Positions 10,892-23,600 of a DNA stretch of 64,000 bases are shown here, in pieces (within the stretch, counting starts at the first letter, position 1; every line of letters starts with the position of its first letter). The notes beneath the pieces were generated by a model. That model was not told where the DNA came from and did not search any database. It saw only the letters and a program-made list of their open reading frames with translations. The stretch is from Nymphalis io (taxonomy: Eukaryota > Arthropoda > Insecta > Lepidoptera > Nymphalidae), in contig NC_065898.1 of the NCBI RefSeq assembly GCF_905147045.1, positions 6,386,001 to 6,450,000 on the forward strand, read 5' to 3'. Made by a program: the position numbers and the translations under genes.

Positions 10892-13800
10892 ATGGATCTA
10901 GAAGACAATGCATTGGGTTTGACCCAAGAACAAACTGATAAAATTCTTCAGTTTCAAGATTTAACAGGAATTGAAGATATGGCAATATGCAGAGATGTTT
11001 TGCAAAGACATCAATGGGACTTAGAGGTATTGAAAGAGATCTATTCAATCGCAAATTTCTAATGTATCCTTAGAACAGTTATATTTTTTTTAAAGATAAT
11101 AATGAGACATACACTGTAAATATATAGTTAAAAGTTAACAATGTGAATAGATATTTTTTTAAATAAAAAGACCGATAATTTTTAGGTAGCAATACAAGAA
11201 CAACTCAATATGCGAGAAGGTCGTCCTTCAGTATTTGCGACAGAAGCGAGAGCGCCACCAGTCGTACATGACCACATAGCTCAGCAAGTATTTACAGACG
11301 AGGCCCCAGAAGGTCCAGTAGGAGTGAGAGGAATCCTCCGCTATTTTGTCAACTTAGTTGTGTCAATGTGTTACAGTACAATATCTTCTGTGCTGAACTT
11401 GCTTTTAAGTTTTGTAAGAAACGATGAAAGAAGATGTAAGTACATTACAGTAGCTTAAATTAGAGACCCTAACTACATTTTTTAATTTATATTAATTATA
11501 AATATTTATGACTTTGTTTCACCCTTCTTTAAGTTGTTAATAATTCATATTCCAAATTTTCATTAAATTAAAGTGGAAATGTTTGCTTTTGTTTTCATTA
11601 AACACAATTAGTATTATGATGAGAAAAATTAACATTGTTAATATCTATTTTTGTAGTGGTAACAGATCCTCTCGGAGATGTGATGACCTTTATAAACACC
11701 TATACATCAAGATATAACCCACACCCTGTGTTCTATCAGGGCACATATGCACAAGCACTTAATGATGCTAAAAATGAATTGAGATTTCTTATTGTGTATC
11801 TCCACTCAGAATCAGCTACAGAGACACAAAACTTTTGCAGGTAATAAAATATTTTGGTTTATCCTATTATACACATATATATATTTTTAATGATTAGGTA
11901 GGCGGACGAATATATGGGCCATCTAATCGTAAGTGGTCACCAACGCCCATAGACATTGGCATTATATGAAATGTAACCATCGCTTTAATTGCCAACGTGC
12001 CACCAACCTTGGGAACAAAGATGTTATATCACTTGTGCCTGTTATTACACTGGTTCACTCACCCTTCAAACTGGAACACAACAATACCAAGCACTGCTGT
12101 TTCGACGTAGAATATCTGATGAGTGGGTGGTACCTACCCAGATGAGTTTGCACAAAGCCCTATCACCAGTAAACATAATGCGAACATTTATGAGCATGGA
12201 TGGATGGGACTTCGTTACTCTTTCATTCAAACTATTAAATGGATTTGGAAAAAAATTGGAATAGAGATAGCTTGATTTAATATATAAGCTACCTAACACC
12301 TATGTACCTTTCACAAGCGGTGGAAGTTTGTAAATATATAAAGAACCAATATCAAATAAAAGCTAAGCACTTAAATAATTGCCAATAAGTACTATTCATA
12401 CTGTTAATTTTATATTCCTTGTCTATCTGCAATAGGAAGTCTCTATAGTGTATAATTGGATCATTCTTATGAATTTGATGTAATAACCATGCATTTGCAT
12501 CTTCCAAATATGCATTATATTGAAAAATGTATGACCTGATAAATGTGTAGAGGTTGGTTTAACAGTTATTTCTGATTTAGACTTAATTGATCAACGAAAG
12601 TGAGAGGAACCTCATTAATGGAGTAATTTTCCAATAAAACTGTAACAGCATCATTTCTAAGTTAGGATGCATTATACTTAGTATTAGGAAATTTTTAACT
12701 TTATTCTGAAATATGTTGATAAATTTTAGTACAGAAATGGTATATTTTTTAATTGGCTGTTCAGTTATTCTTTTGCATTCTTTATACCTCAGAATCAATC
12801 AATCAATCAATAGCATCGAAACAAAGAATTGATGTTTCATATACTATGCTTTTCTTTACTATTATAGAATAATAACAAAAAAATTATTAAGTATGTATAA
12901 TATATAAAATATATTATTAAAAAATAATGTAGTAAATAAGAAAAATATATTCTTATATTGGTTTTGAGAGTTTGAATTTAATATAATAAGTAACCATTAT
13001 AATTTCCTGCATATGTTTAATTGCAATTCAATCAAATCAGTTAGGTTCATTACATATAGCAGTATAAAAAATCAGACATTAATTGAATGCTGACTGTTCC
13101 ATTGTTATCCATTGTTGTTTAATATATTGATATATTTAATTCTCAAGTCAGTGTATATTATTAAATACTACTGAAATGATATTATAATAGTTAATATTAG
13201 TTTGAAAACTGTTTTGATATGTCATTTTATTATTTTTCTTTTGTTTCTTTTTATTTTAATAAATTTACGAACATTTCGTTACATTACAGAAAACCTTTCT
13301 GTAATTGTATTGTATTGTAAAAAGTATAATAAATTCAGTAACTATACAAAGATTTCAGCAGCGAAGCAAAACATCATGGTGAAACCTGCCTGTGTCTCAT
13401 CAAATTCTGTCAACCCATAGTACCCATATCTTTAAAAGAAACCTTTGTTCAGCTAGGGACATTTTTGGGGGTGTTTCTTCATTTTACAATAAAGATATTT
13501 CTAAAACTACTTACATCATTACAAAATTACATGCAGATTTTTTTTCTAGGACAACACTATCAGACCCAGAAGTGATCCAATACATTAATACTCATGGTCT
13601 CTTTTGGGGATGTTCTATTGATACGTCAGAAGGGTGGCGGGTTGCACAGTCGGTGGGCGGTCGAAGATACCCACTGCTGTGTGTGGTCTGCGTGCGCGAA
13701 CATCGCATGACAGTGGTAGCACGGAGTGAGGGTGCCTGCGCACCACAACAGTTGTTAGCAAGACTACAGAGGGTGGTCACGGAGAATGAACCGCACCTCG

Positions 13801-15191
13801 CGGCTGCTCGGGCTGACAGGTGATGAATTTTATATAAATTGTCATCAGTCAATAGAAGAAATATTGATTTTAAATCATAACATTCGTAACTTTTTACTTC
13901 ACAAATAAATATTGCGCAAAATCTAAACCAGATTTAAATTTAATGAAACAAAGTCAATCAAATAAAACGTTCCCTAGATAGAGGCGTTTATGATGCAATG
14001 GTTTTCAGAGTGGAGCGCGAGGTGACGGCGCGGCTGCGCGCGGCGCAGGACGAGGCGTACGCGGAGTCGCTCGCTGCCGACCAGGAGAAGGAGCGCCGCC
14101 GCGCCGCCGACCGCGCCGCGCGCGACCAGCTGCAGCGCGACACCCTGCACCGCCAGCTGCAGGAGGAGCAGCGCCGCCTGCAGGTGCGCCGCCTCTCCGG
14201 GGCCGTATTTTAGACGACGATGGGTGTTTCTGTTCTAAGGGTTATTTTCTGTTAAGCGCAGGCCTGTTAATTCTGCCTGATCTTGAGAACTGAGGTGTTT
14301 TGCATATAGTTACACTAGCTCACTTAATTCTGGCACACAATATGCTGACTGGTGGTATACTATACGTTATGAGTGGGTGGTACCTACTGGTGGTTGGGCT
14401 TTGTGCTAGCTTGTCTGGGTAGGTACCACCCACTCATCAGATATTCTACCGCAAAACAGCAATACTTGGTATTGTTGTGTTCCGGATTGAAGAGTGAGTG
14501 AGCCAGTAAAATTATTGGCACAAGGGACATAACGTCTCAGTTACCAAGGTTAGTGGCGTATTGGCGATGTAAGCGATGGTTAACATTTCTTACAATGCCA
14601 ATGTCTGTGGGCATTTCACCACATTTAGACGGGCTTTACTACCAAGTTAAGTAGTGTGACAGTGGTGGTTTTAATATTATATTTATTTATAGGTAATAGC
14701 AGCTCGGGAAGCAATGGCAGCTAATTTGCCAGTTGAACCATTACCCGGTGCTGATGTGGTTGTGTTACTCATACGACTTCCTGGAGGAGAAAGGCTCACT
14801 CGGCGTTTTCTTTTCTCTCATACCACTCAGGTTTGTGTTTGATTTATTATAATTAAATAATATTCTTTAGAGTCAAGCTTCCATTTTCTCTTAATAATTA
14901 TTCCTTTTCATAGTGTTATCCCATCAATAGTAATGTCACTAAAAATTTAAATATATTGTGATACACATAATGTGTTTTTAATTAAATGTATAGCATACTA
15001 ATATATTATTCTTTATTTATTCTCACTTTCAGGATCTATACGATTTCGTGTTCAGCAACTTACAAGCTCCAGAGGAATTTGAAATAACGACCAATTTTCC
15101 AAAACGTATCATAACTCGGGGAACGTCAAACTTAAAAGATGTCGGTCTCAAAGACCGCGACGTGCTTTTCGTCAACGATATTAACGCATAG
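10892..15191 (+). CDS. FAF2: FAF2/UBXD8, ERAD and lipid-droplet p97 adaptor
   Basis: Seven exons join in frame: 10892-11026, 11186-11435, 11657-11840, 13550-13819, 14009-14183, 14693-14830 and 15033-15191 (TAG), giving 436 residues, close to the usual length. Domains in order are a UBA-like domain (residues 9-45; QFQDLTGIEDM), a hydrophobic membrane hairpin (94-121; VSMCYSTISSVLNLLLSF), a thioredoxin-like UAS domain (129-279; DPLGDVMTFI, HPVFYQGTYAQALNDAKNEL), a charged coiled coil (280-345; AADQEKERRRAADR), and a C-terminal UBX domain (about 355-434) with the p97-contacting loop as FPKR. The family inserts into the ER or lipid-droplet surface and recruits p97/VCP to ubiquitylated clients. 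Exon five is strikingly GC-rich. Introns three and five carry family-D retroposons. Confidence 0.95.
11895..12174 (-). repeat. dispersed retroposon, family D
   Basis: Copy of a roughly 280-bp repeat in intron three of FAF2, read on the minus strand. Landmarks on the plus strand are AGGCGGACGAATATATGGGCC, GTGGTCACCAACGCCCATAG, ACACTGGTTCACTCACCC and GAGTGGGTGGTACCTACCC. Other copies lie at 14369-14620, 21258-21482, 25616-25765 and, more diverged, at 60485-60665. The open frames here are by-products of the repeat. Confidence 0.75.
12793..12811. repeat. (AATC)n microsatellite
   Basis: About 4.5 units of AATC, the same short repeat that ends the RTE-like LINE copies at 7492 and 53957. It could be the remnant of an almost wholly 5'-truncated insertion, but no LINE body is attached. 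It lies in intron three of FAF2. Confidence 0.5.
14369..14620 (+). repeat. family-D retroposon with a 19-bp inverted repeat at its head
   Basis: Plus-oriented copy in intron five of FAF2. Arms 14369-14387 and 14419-14437 are perfect reverse complements (19 bp, 31-base loop) built around GAGTGGGTGGTACCTAC. The right arm is the normal family sequence; the left arm looks like an inverted duplicate of it. The rest follows the family through GCCAGTAAAATTATTGGCAC to CAATGTCTGTGGGC, and the A-rich 3' end is missing. Confidence 0.7.
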
Positions 15192-17000
15192 ACAATTGAT
15201 ATAAAATGCTATTGGTTTCTAATTTACAGAGAAGTTAATGAGTTGTAGATGACATAAAAATTAACGGCCTTACTTATGAACGTTGAGCGAGTTAATAGTT
15301 AAACAATGCTGTGTCTTCAGCTATCGAATGTCATATAAATAATGACAAAGAACAGAAATCAGTGTTTAACTAAACAGTTGCTAAGCAATGTTTATAAGTA
15401 AGATCGTAAGTCACCAGAAAATAATTCTGTTTATGATAATATGTTCTATGAGTTACTTATAACTTTGTATAGTGTATTCATAAAGAATACAGATCGGGCT
15501 ATGCGATTGCAAAATTAGTTGTATATTAAAAAAAAAGTCCTATGCATATAACGAGCGTCTATTTCATTTATTATAATTTATTAATATGTTTTCACATATA
15601 ACCATTCTTGACAAATTGTTTTAATTTGCTTACAATTTTATTTTAAATGTAAAAACAAACAGTTTTCTTTTATGATTTCGACAAGGTAGCTAATGAATAT
15701 TCCAATAATACCAAAAAGTATATTAATTATATATAGCTATTGGAATCATTTAAAAAAAAATGAAAATCTATTTTGGTATGATAATTACTAAATTGTAGGA
15801 ACGTTGTTATGGATATTTAAGACAAAAGTACATGTTTAAAAATATTGTATGTCTAGTTATAGCATCATGCTGATACATTTGTGAATTTTAATTCTAACTT
15901 TGCCCAGTGACAGTGTCAACGTGTGTACCCAAAGCCCAAGCTAGCGAATCCTCGTTTACAAGCTGATGCAAATATCAAGAAACATCGTTAACACTACTTT
16001 CATTGGTGATCTCTACTAAGGCATACATATGTGACGATAACGTACCAATCGCGCGCTCAAAATAATACTACTCTGTTCGAATCTACCAATCACGTGCTTG
16101 ATTTTCGCATCTCTCCGACCATCAAACAGTTTACAGTAAACTGCGTTTATTCGGTTCATGCGACTTTTCGGTTCATATTATGATAAAACTACAGATTCGC
16201 TTTTAAATAATTTTATTTTGATGTCTCAAAGCTGATTGACGTAAACGATTTGAAACTGGCTTTCAACATTCAATCAACTTTGCATACTATATATATTAGG
16301 AAAAAGAAAATTATATTACGATTGTAAAAATTGTAGTTATGAATATTATTTGTAAGTTTTTAAATAACTTCAGTTTTAGATCTCCAGCAAAACAAGCGAC
16401 AAATAGCTGTTTTCTTAGCATATAATTAAAGCTTAGTAACACTTACTCTCTTAATTTCCTTTATTTTTTTTTATAAGAGTAAAATTAATTAAAAAACTGT
16501 CAAGCAAACATAATTATTACGCATAATAAATACTAGTTTTTTTAGATTTTATTAGTGTTATTATTTAAATGAAAAATTGGAATTGTTTATAAATGGTGTT
16601 CTTTTTTCCAATACTTGTGATAAGTTGGTTATTACATGAAAAATATTTAACGTTTGATTTTTTTTTTTTGTAAAACAGTCAGTCAGTTTTAAGGTGTATT
16701 ATCATCAAAAGTATACGATATATAGCTTATTTGTTAAGATGGAGATTTTTTTTTATATTATATGATACGTCCAAACTGATGTTCAGTTGTAGATTTTATT
16801 TTCAAAATAGTTTTTTTTTATAAAACCTATTAAATTGTTTGCTATTAAATCCCATTTAAGAGTAATCAAGTTAATAGATTATATTTGTTTTACCATACAT
16901 TCGATTTGTGTTTAAGATGTATAAGCACTATAATAGACCTAATTGTTAATAACGTTATGTGGAATTACATTTTTAAATTGTGTGTCCTAATAAAAATTAC
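15192..17000 (+). other. FAF2 3' untranslated region and downstream spacer
   Basis: No coding signal. Much of this is probably FAF2 3' UTR; AATAAA at 16989-16994 is a possible end. A GC-richer patch at about 15900-16200 includes the inverted repeat AGTTTAC / GTAAACT and a doubled CGGTTCAT, perhaps an old mobile-element relic that I cannot classify. Confidence 0.4.
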
Positions 17001-20000
17001 AAGTTATATTGATAAAGATGTTTTTAGTTAAGAACCTGTACTGTTATACATTACCATTGTTTAGAATTCATGTAAGTAACTTGAAGATTGCATGAAGTTC
17101 AAATTGGTTTACATTATTCAGAAACCTTATACATATCAAGACTTGATTTTTTTTTTAAAGTATTGGACTATTATATATATTACATTAAATAGGTTTAATT
17201 ATATGTAACTATTCAAAAATATGTTAATTTAATTTTTTGTATTGTTTGCTCTAGCCTTTTACAAATTTTAAGTTTTGTTAGTTAATTCTGGATTTAATTA
17301 ATCGAAACCTGTATTTAGCAGAATAATATCGGTTTTTGGCGTCTTCTTTATTTTTGAATTCAATTTCTCTGCATTTTAATTCGCTTTTGCTTACAAATTT
17401 TAAAGTTTTTTTTTATTATTTGTGATATGTGGTGTGTAGATCTAGTACCAAAGGTGCTGGAAGATGACAAGCATTTACTTTTGATGGATTGTGTAAAATA
17501 TTATGTTTTGTTGTAATATAATGTTCCTTACGAGTTTGTTGTTTTTTTTTTCATCAAAAATTGAAAGTAATTTAATTATAAACACAGTAGTCATTCTATA
17601 AACGTGTAGTAAATTTTGTATAAAATATCTTATTATCTTATTGCCTACTCTCCTCCCCACGGACCACTGTAATTTGCAGACGCAGTACTCTGCACGTCTG
17701 CAAACTTGTTTTTGCACACTTGTTTTACAAAATAATTGTTACTAAAATCAAAAATATTTTTAGAGATAAATTCATATTTAATAAAAATAAATAATATTTT
17801 ACTACTATATTTATAGACACAGTAAACAAGTTAATTAAACAAAGGAAATGCATAATCATATTTTTCATACAAAAAAAAAGAAAATAAATTAACAACAGCG
17901 TCTCCACCAAATGGGAACAGAAACAACCCATGTAACCCGAACAATTCAAGTGAGTACGCGATAGTATGAATAACACGTTTATCAAGTGTCTACAATTTTC
18001 ATGATTTATATCTCGTGGTTATTACGTGGTTTATTACGATTTCGTTTTTAAAAATATTTTTCGAAGATTTCCTGACGAAATACCAGTATTTATAATATAG
18101 TGATAACAATTATATAATAGTAATGTTAATACTTACCGAAAATATGAAACTCCATCCTTTTTGAGCGTCCTAGACGTGTAATTGCATATAGAGCACTGAG
18201 ACATGTTTACTGTCGGCGCCTCCGAATGGTACTACATTTAAAGAGCACCCAAATGTTCAAATGGGTGCTCATTTGGTGAGGACGTTTTTTGAAGCTGATT
18301 GTGTATCTAGTTTTTATTAGTGATCGAAGTTGCAATCGGATAATAATTTTTTTTTTAGAATGTCTTCGATTTTAAAATTTGTTTTTCTTGTTTTTTTTTC
18401 TTCATATAAGATAAACGATACTTAAAGGGAAAATAAAAATCGTTTCCTCCTTAATGTTATATTTAGGAAAAAATTAAAACAATACCATAAACCATCTTAC
18501 TTTAAGTAATCATTTCATTTGGAATGTAGGCACTTTAATGATTATTTATTACAAAGAAAAATGCCAGCTAGTTAACAATGTATACATATTTATTTATCTT
18601 TGAAATTAACAATTAAAAATTCAGCCAATAAACGGTGGTGGATATTTCATTTGGTCAAATTATTAACTTGCTATTTTCTTTAATTAACAAGTTTTAAAAA
18701 ATAAATCAAACATTTTTTCATTCAACAATATAAACTTAATAATGACATGTCATATGTTTAAACTGTGTATCTTGTAACGATAATACGAAGTAAATAAAAA
18801 AAATGTACATATTTACAACATTTTGAAATATCAACAAATTAAACCATAAAAGAACACAAGGCCTTATTTATTAAATTTTGTATAATTTCACATATTACAA
18901 ATAACATTTGAATGAAATGAAATTTAAAAATATTTATTCAATTTTAAATATTACTATTAAATCAAATTTCTATCGATTTAAATTATTTATTAATTATTTT
19001 ATTTTAATAAATTTAATAACAATATTAATGATATATTAAATTTTTTGGAAATGTGGATGGATTAAAATAGTAACTCCTATATGAAAACATTTTCTAAATA
19101 CATATACCATTTAATAAGACATTATTGCTAGAACTAACATTAACGAAATACATAACCTTTCTAATAAAACTAGTTTATCACACTTTCATTTATTTTCTAA
19201 AGGTTTTGGACATTTTTATTATTTTTATTTTATTATAAAAACAAAAATACAGTATAGTGGTAACTTAAATAAACTTAAGGACTGACCAGAATTTCATATA
19301 ATTTTTTTTTTGTTTTGAATTATTTTATTGTGATGTATCTGCCAAATTGAAACAAAATTAAATATAATGAAATAGGGAATGAATAAATAGGCGTAAAATG
19401 GCAACTAAATCTTTTTTATCTGCGTGTACGTGTGTAGTTATTTGAAATTTATATTTTTATTTTCAGAATTTAAAGAAAATTTATAATATTTGAATGCAAA
19501 TTAATAACACCAATAATAATTTCAAATGCCTTAATAATTAGTTAAAAATTGATTCAGATTTATATACATGTATGTATGTTACTGAAACAGAATTATTAAG
19601 TAAATATAATCATTCACTTGTATCGACTTGGTGTTATTTATTATGTTATAAATTAATATTAAAAACAATGTCTCACTCATGGGACGATATAATTAAATGT
19701 TTTATACAATTTCTCCTCTTATATTAATTATAATAATTGTTTATATGTTCTACGAACTAATGGTATATGTATATTCTTTGTACTCAGCGTGACAAGTAGA
19801 ATTGAGAGTCTATAAAAGTAATCCGACCTACACTTCCTGCAGTGTTTGAAAATTCGAATTTACAATATATTTATAATTTTATTTATTATTAATCTGCTTC
19901 ATTTTTGTACATGAATGTATTGTTGTTTATCGTTTACTTGGGTATTCTTATATTTATTATATAATTTATAAATACATAGGACTATAAGTTGACTAAGAAT

Positions 20001-20250
20001 ATAGATATTAAATATTGTTTGTTTAATTTAAATCCATTCCAGCTTTCGTTTGTGAGGTATCGTTTATTTATATTATAAAAATATTCAATACAATTGTTAT
20101 GTAAAAAATGATTGGATAGATCACGGTTTTCCTTAAAATTATTAACTCAAAAAATAAATTGCAACAACAAAAAAATACCATAAATATCAATGTTACGTGT
20201 ATAGTGAATTATAATCGATAAAATTAACAATAATATCAAAATCAAATAAT
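17001..20250. other. AT-rich spacer
   Basis: Long open frames at 17475-17717 and 17725-17985 lack domains, codon bias and splice context, and are treated as chance. A short hairpin lies at 18242-18269 (GAGCACCCA / TGGGTGCTC). TGACATGTCA recurs at 18743-18752. No gene, RNA or mobile element was recognised. Confidence 0.5.
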
Positions 20251-20505
20251 AATATCCTGGGACATTATTCACACGCGGCCATCTGATCCCAAACTAAGCA
20301 GAGCTTGTACTATGGAAACCAGACAACTGATATACAACATATACTATTTTTCTTTTGTAAATACATACTTATATAGATAATTACACCCACGCTCAGGACA
20401 AACAGACATGTACATGCACACAAATGTCTGTCCTGGGTGGGAATCGAACCCACAACCTTCGGCATGAAAGGCAAGTATTTACCAACCACGCCAATCGGCC
20501 CGTTA
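20251..20505 (-). mobile_element. tRNA-derived SINE, family B, uninterrupted
   Basis: On the minus strand the head is tRNA-like: GGCCGATTGGCGTGGTTGG (A-box region) and GGTTCGATTCCCACCC (B box). The body ends GGCCGCGTGTGAATAATGTCC, then an AT-rich tail. It matches the two halves of the interrupted copy at 34121-35900 and so shows what that copy looked like before insertion. It lies just beyond the 3' end of CYB5R4. Confidence 0.8.
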
Positions 20506-20649
20506 AACTATTCTGAAACAAATTCTGTTTCCATATGGAATTTATAATTGTTTTGATAGACAAATGTTTACAATATTGGTTTGAAATATTTGCACGTTTA
20601 TATAAACATTCTAACATGCCACACACCTCCGACGTCCGTTTATTTACAC

Positions 20650-23600
20650 TTATCCTATAAAAGCATGTATATCATTCTCTTTCATTCCAAGTTTCTTTAG
20701 CAAGTCTAGACTTGTGTGAGTGAATTCCGTAGGACCACACAGACATGCGAAATGTGGCGCATCTTCTGTAGAGAGGGCTTTTTCGTTCAGTATTTCCGAA
20801 AGAACTTCACTGCTTATCCGGCCTTTATGTCCTTTCCACGTACAGCTGGCGTTTGATAAAACATGTGCAATTTTCAACCTAAAGGAAATATGCATTAAAT
20901 GTTTACCACATAAAATATCACAATAAAGCATGTTCTTTTAGATTTTATTTACATTCGCACTAAAATGCGATCAAAAAATAATTTACAAAGAATATTATAC
21001 ACATGAAATATATAAAAATGTATTCTAATTACATATTTACTACATTTATGATTATTAAAATGGTATGAAACTATCATACATTTTTTGGGATATAAACATG
21101 ACACATATTATTGTTTACCTCTCGTCTTGCCTCGCTATGTCTTCGAACTTTTCTTTAAACAGAATATCCTCTTCCGTCTTGTTGAAGAACAGTAAGTGTA
21201 CCCGTTCACTATAACCCAAATTACATGTCAAGCTACTATTTTTTTTTATATATATATAGAATAGGAAGGCGGACGAGCATATGGGCCACCTGATGGTAAG
21301 TGGTCACCAACGTCCATAGACATTGGCATTGTAAGAAATGTTAACCATCGCTTATATCACCAATGCGCCACCAACCTTGGGAACTAAGATATTATGTCCC
21401 TTGTGCCTGTAATTACACTGGCTCACTCACCCTTCAAACGGGAACACAACAATACCAAGTACTGCTGTTTTGCGGTAGAATAACTACTACTATTTACTCT
21501 TATTTCATAATATAATTTAAGAAAGAATCCGTAACTGTCTCATTCTTAGTAAACTAAGAACGACACAGTTACATTTTCTATGAGAAAGGTTTAGATTTTT
21601 TCTTACCGTACTATTCCATACGGGTTCATGGATATACGATTCATTAATTTAACATTTAATAGTATAATGACAATTAGTTGATTCATTTTACAAAATTGAA
21701 ATTCTCAGATATTGTTACTTTTGTCAGCACGAAGCACCAAACCATAAAGTACTCATTCATATTGATATTAAGATTGTGTATACCCGTGTATTGTCAAACA
21801 TTCTAACTTCTAAATTAGTTTTTTTATTCAAGAATCTATTTATAAATAGAAAACGAATATTATCCAAATACTTTTTAAACATAGAAGTAGTTTTTTGTTT
21901 AAGAAGAAACAAATTATGCGAAAAAAAAAAATCATAATATTTATACTCACCATCTCGGATTTGATCTCGCTAGCATAAATCTTAATAACCCCAACATTGG
22001 CGTGATGCCCGTTCCCGCCGCTATTAAATATAAGATTTTCACTCTCTTTAGCTAGAAAAAATAAAAATATAGTTATTAATCGCTTGCCGCTTTACTGGCT
22101 TGTTTTCGACATTATAACGGAATAATTTATAAATAAAAGTAGAATAAAACTAAGCCGCTGAGGCGTTTAGGCACTCGATTGATGGATATTGACAAAAAAA
22201 TCCTCGGTCGGCTTTTAGGATATACTCGGGTTAGCTTTATTCTACTCTGGCAGAACCAATTTGGTTGACGGGCTAAATCAATTTTAAATCATTTCCACTC
22301 AACACTGCGAGCTGTTTACCTATTGTTATAAATATAACTAGATTTATGTTTGAAAATTATTTGTTTTAATATTATATTAATATACCTTTACATTATATAA
22401 TTTACTATATAAAATTAATTCTTAAAAGGCAATGAATGTGCCGCGTACCCTAAGCTCGAAGCTCTTAGTAGGTTCTCTATTCCTGAAGTAGTTAAGAAGA
22501 TATACAATCGCTTTTCCGTTAACAGCTTTGCGGTGAGACGTTGCTTAGTGGTACTAGCTTTAAAGGTACCAATTAATAGTTTTTTCATTGATAAAACAAA
22601 GAAGTAGACAATCTATTAGGACTTCGTTTTAACTATGTTTGTTTGATTGTAATGAATATTTAATGAAACCATATCTTTGTATATTTTTTTTATATAACTA
22701 TTTCTAATTATTTAAAAGATACCTTCACTCCAACCATCAGGAAGATTAGAATGGAGCATGCTTCCGAGACCGTTTTCTCAAGCTCTGTTGGACAGGTCGT
22801 TGAGTTTGGTCGTTAATTATCTCTTTCCTTTTCGGAATTAAATTCGGAAGAATGGAGCTTAAGGAATCATCGGAATTATCTGTATGACTCTCGAAATATC
22901 AATTTAGGAATTCTTCTTAGTAACAAATATATGTATTTTACATTAATTTTATAGTATATTTATAAGTAGAAATTATCGATATTTGATCATAATTTGATAA
23001 TATACGCGACCATCATATAGAAGTGAAACCCTTCGAGTCAATCTTCTGCCACATTAGCGCCGCCCAAAGGCATTCGATTTTTCATAAAAATGTAATATAA
23101 ATAGGTACGTAAAAGATTGATCATCAACTTAACGTCGCGATGCCGATACGCCTTTGAATCTATGTAGAATTTATAAATAAAGAAAATTTGTAAGTTTCAT
23201 AGCGATATCGTTATTCAATATTATTTTAATATCCATACCTTTTGTAATTGAAAATTCCCATAAGGTCCCGAGAGTGTAACTGAGTCTCCAATTTTCAATG
23301 TTGTTAGATGAGGAGAGAGGGCGCCTGTATTATAACATTTAACTGCCAATTTCAAAGCGCTGAATTCATTTCCGAAATGGTCCCAACTATCACCCACCGG
23401 CGTGTAAGAACGGATACATTCCTTATCTATATGGTAATAATGACAATTTTTAGTTATGTAAATTATTTACAAATCCTTTATGCTATAACTGCTATAGTAT
23501 ATTTATATATTTAACCTTTTGCAATATATGAGTACAACTCCTTAACTGTTGTGTATTTACCAAAATTTAACTCAAGTATTTTTTTTATGATACTGCTGCA

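Noticed and set aside
11933..12299. Small genes in FAF2 intron three
   Set aside because: The frames fall within the family-D retroposon or read off its edge and recur with it.
17475..17985. Two 80-86 codon minus-strand frames as genes
   Set aside because: Composition is that of AT-rich chance (Phe, Leu, Ile, Lys), with no domain and no splice context.
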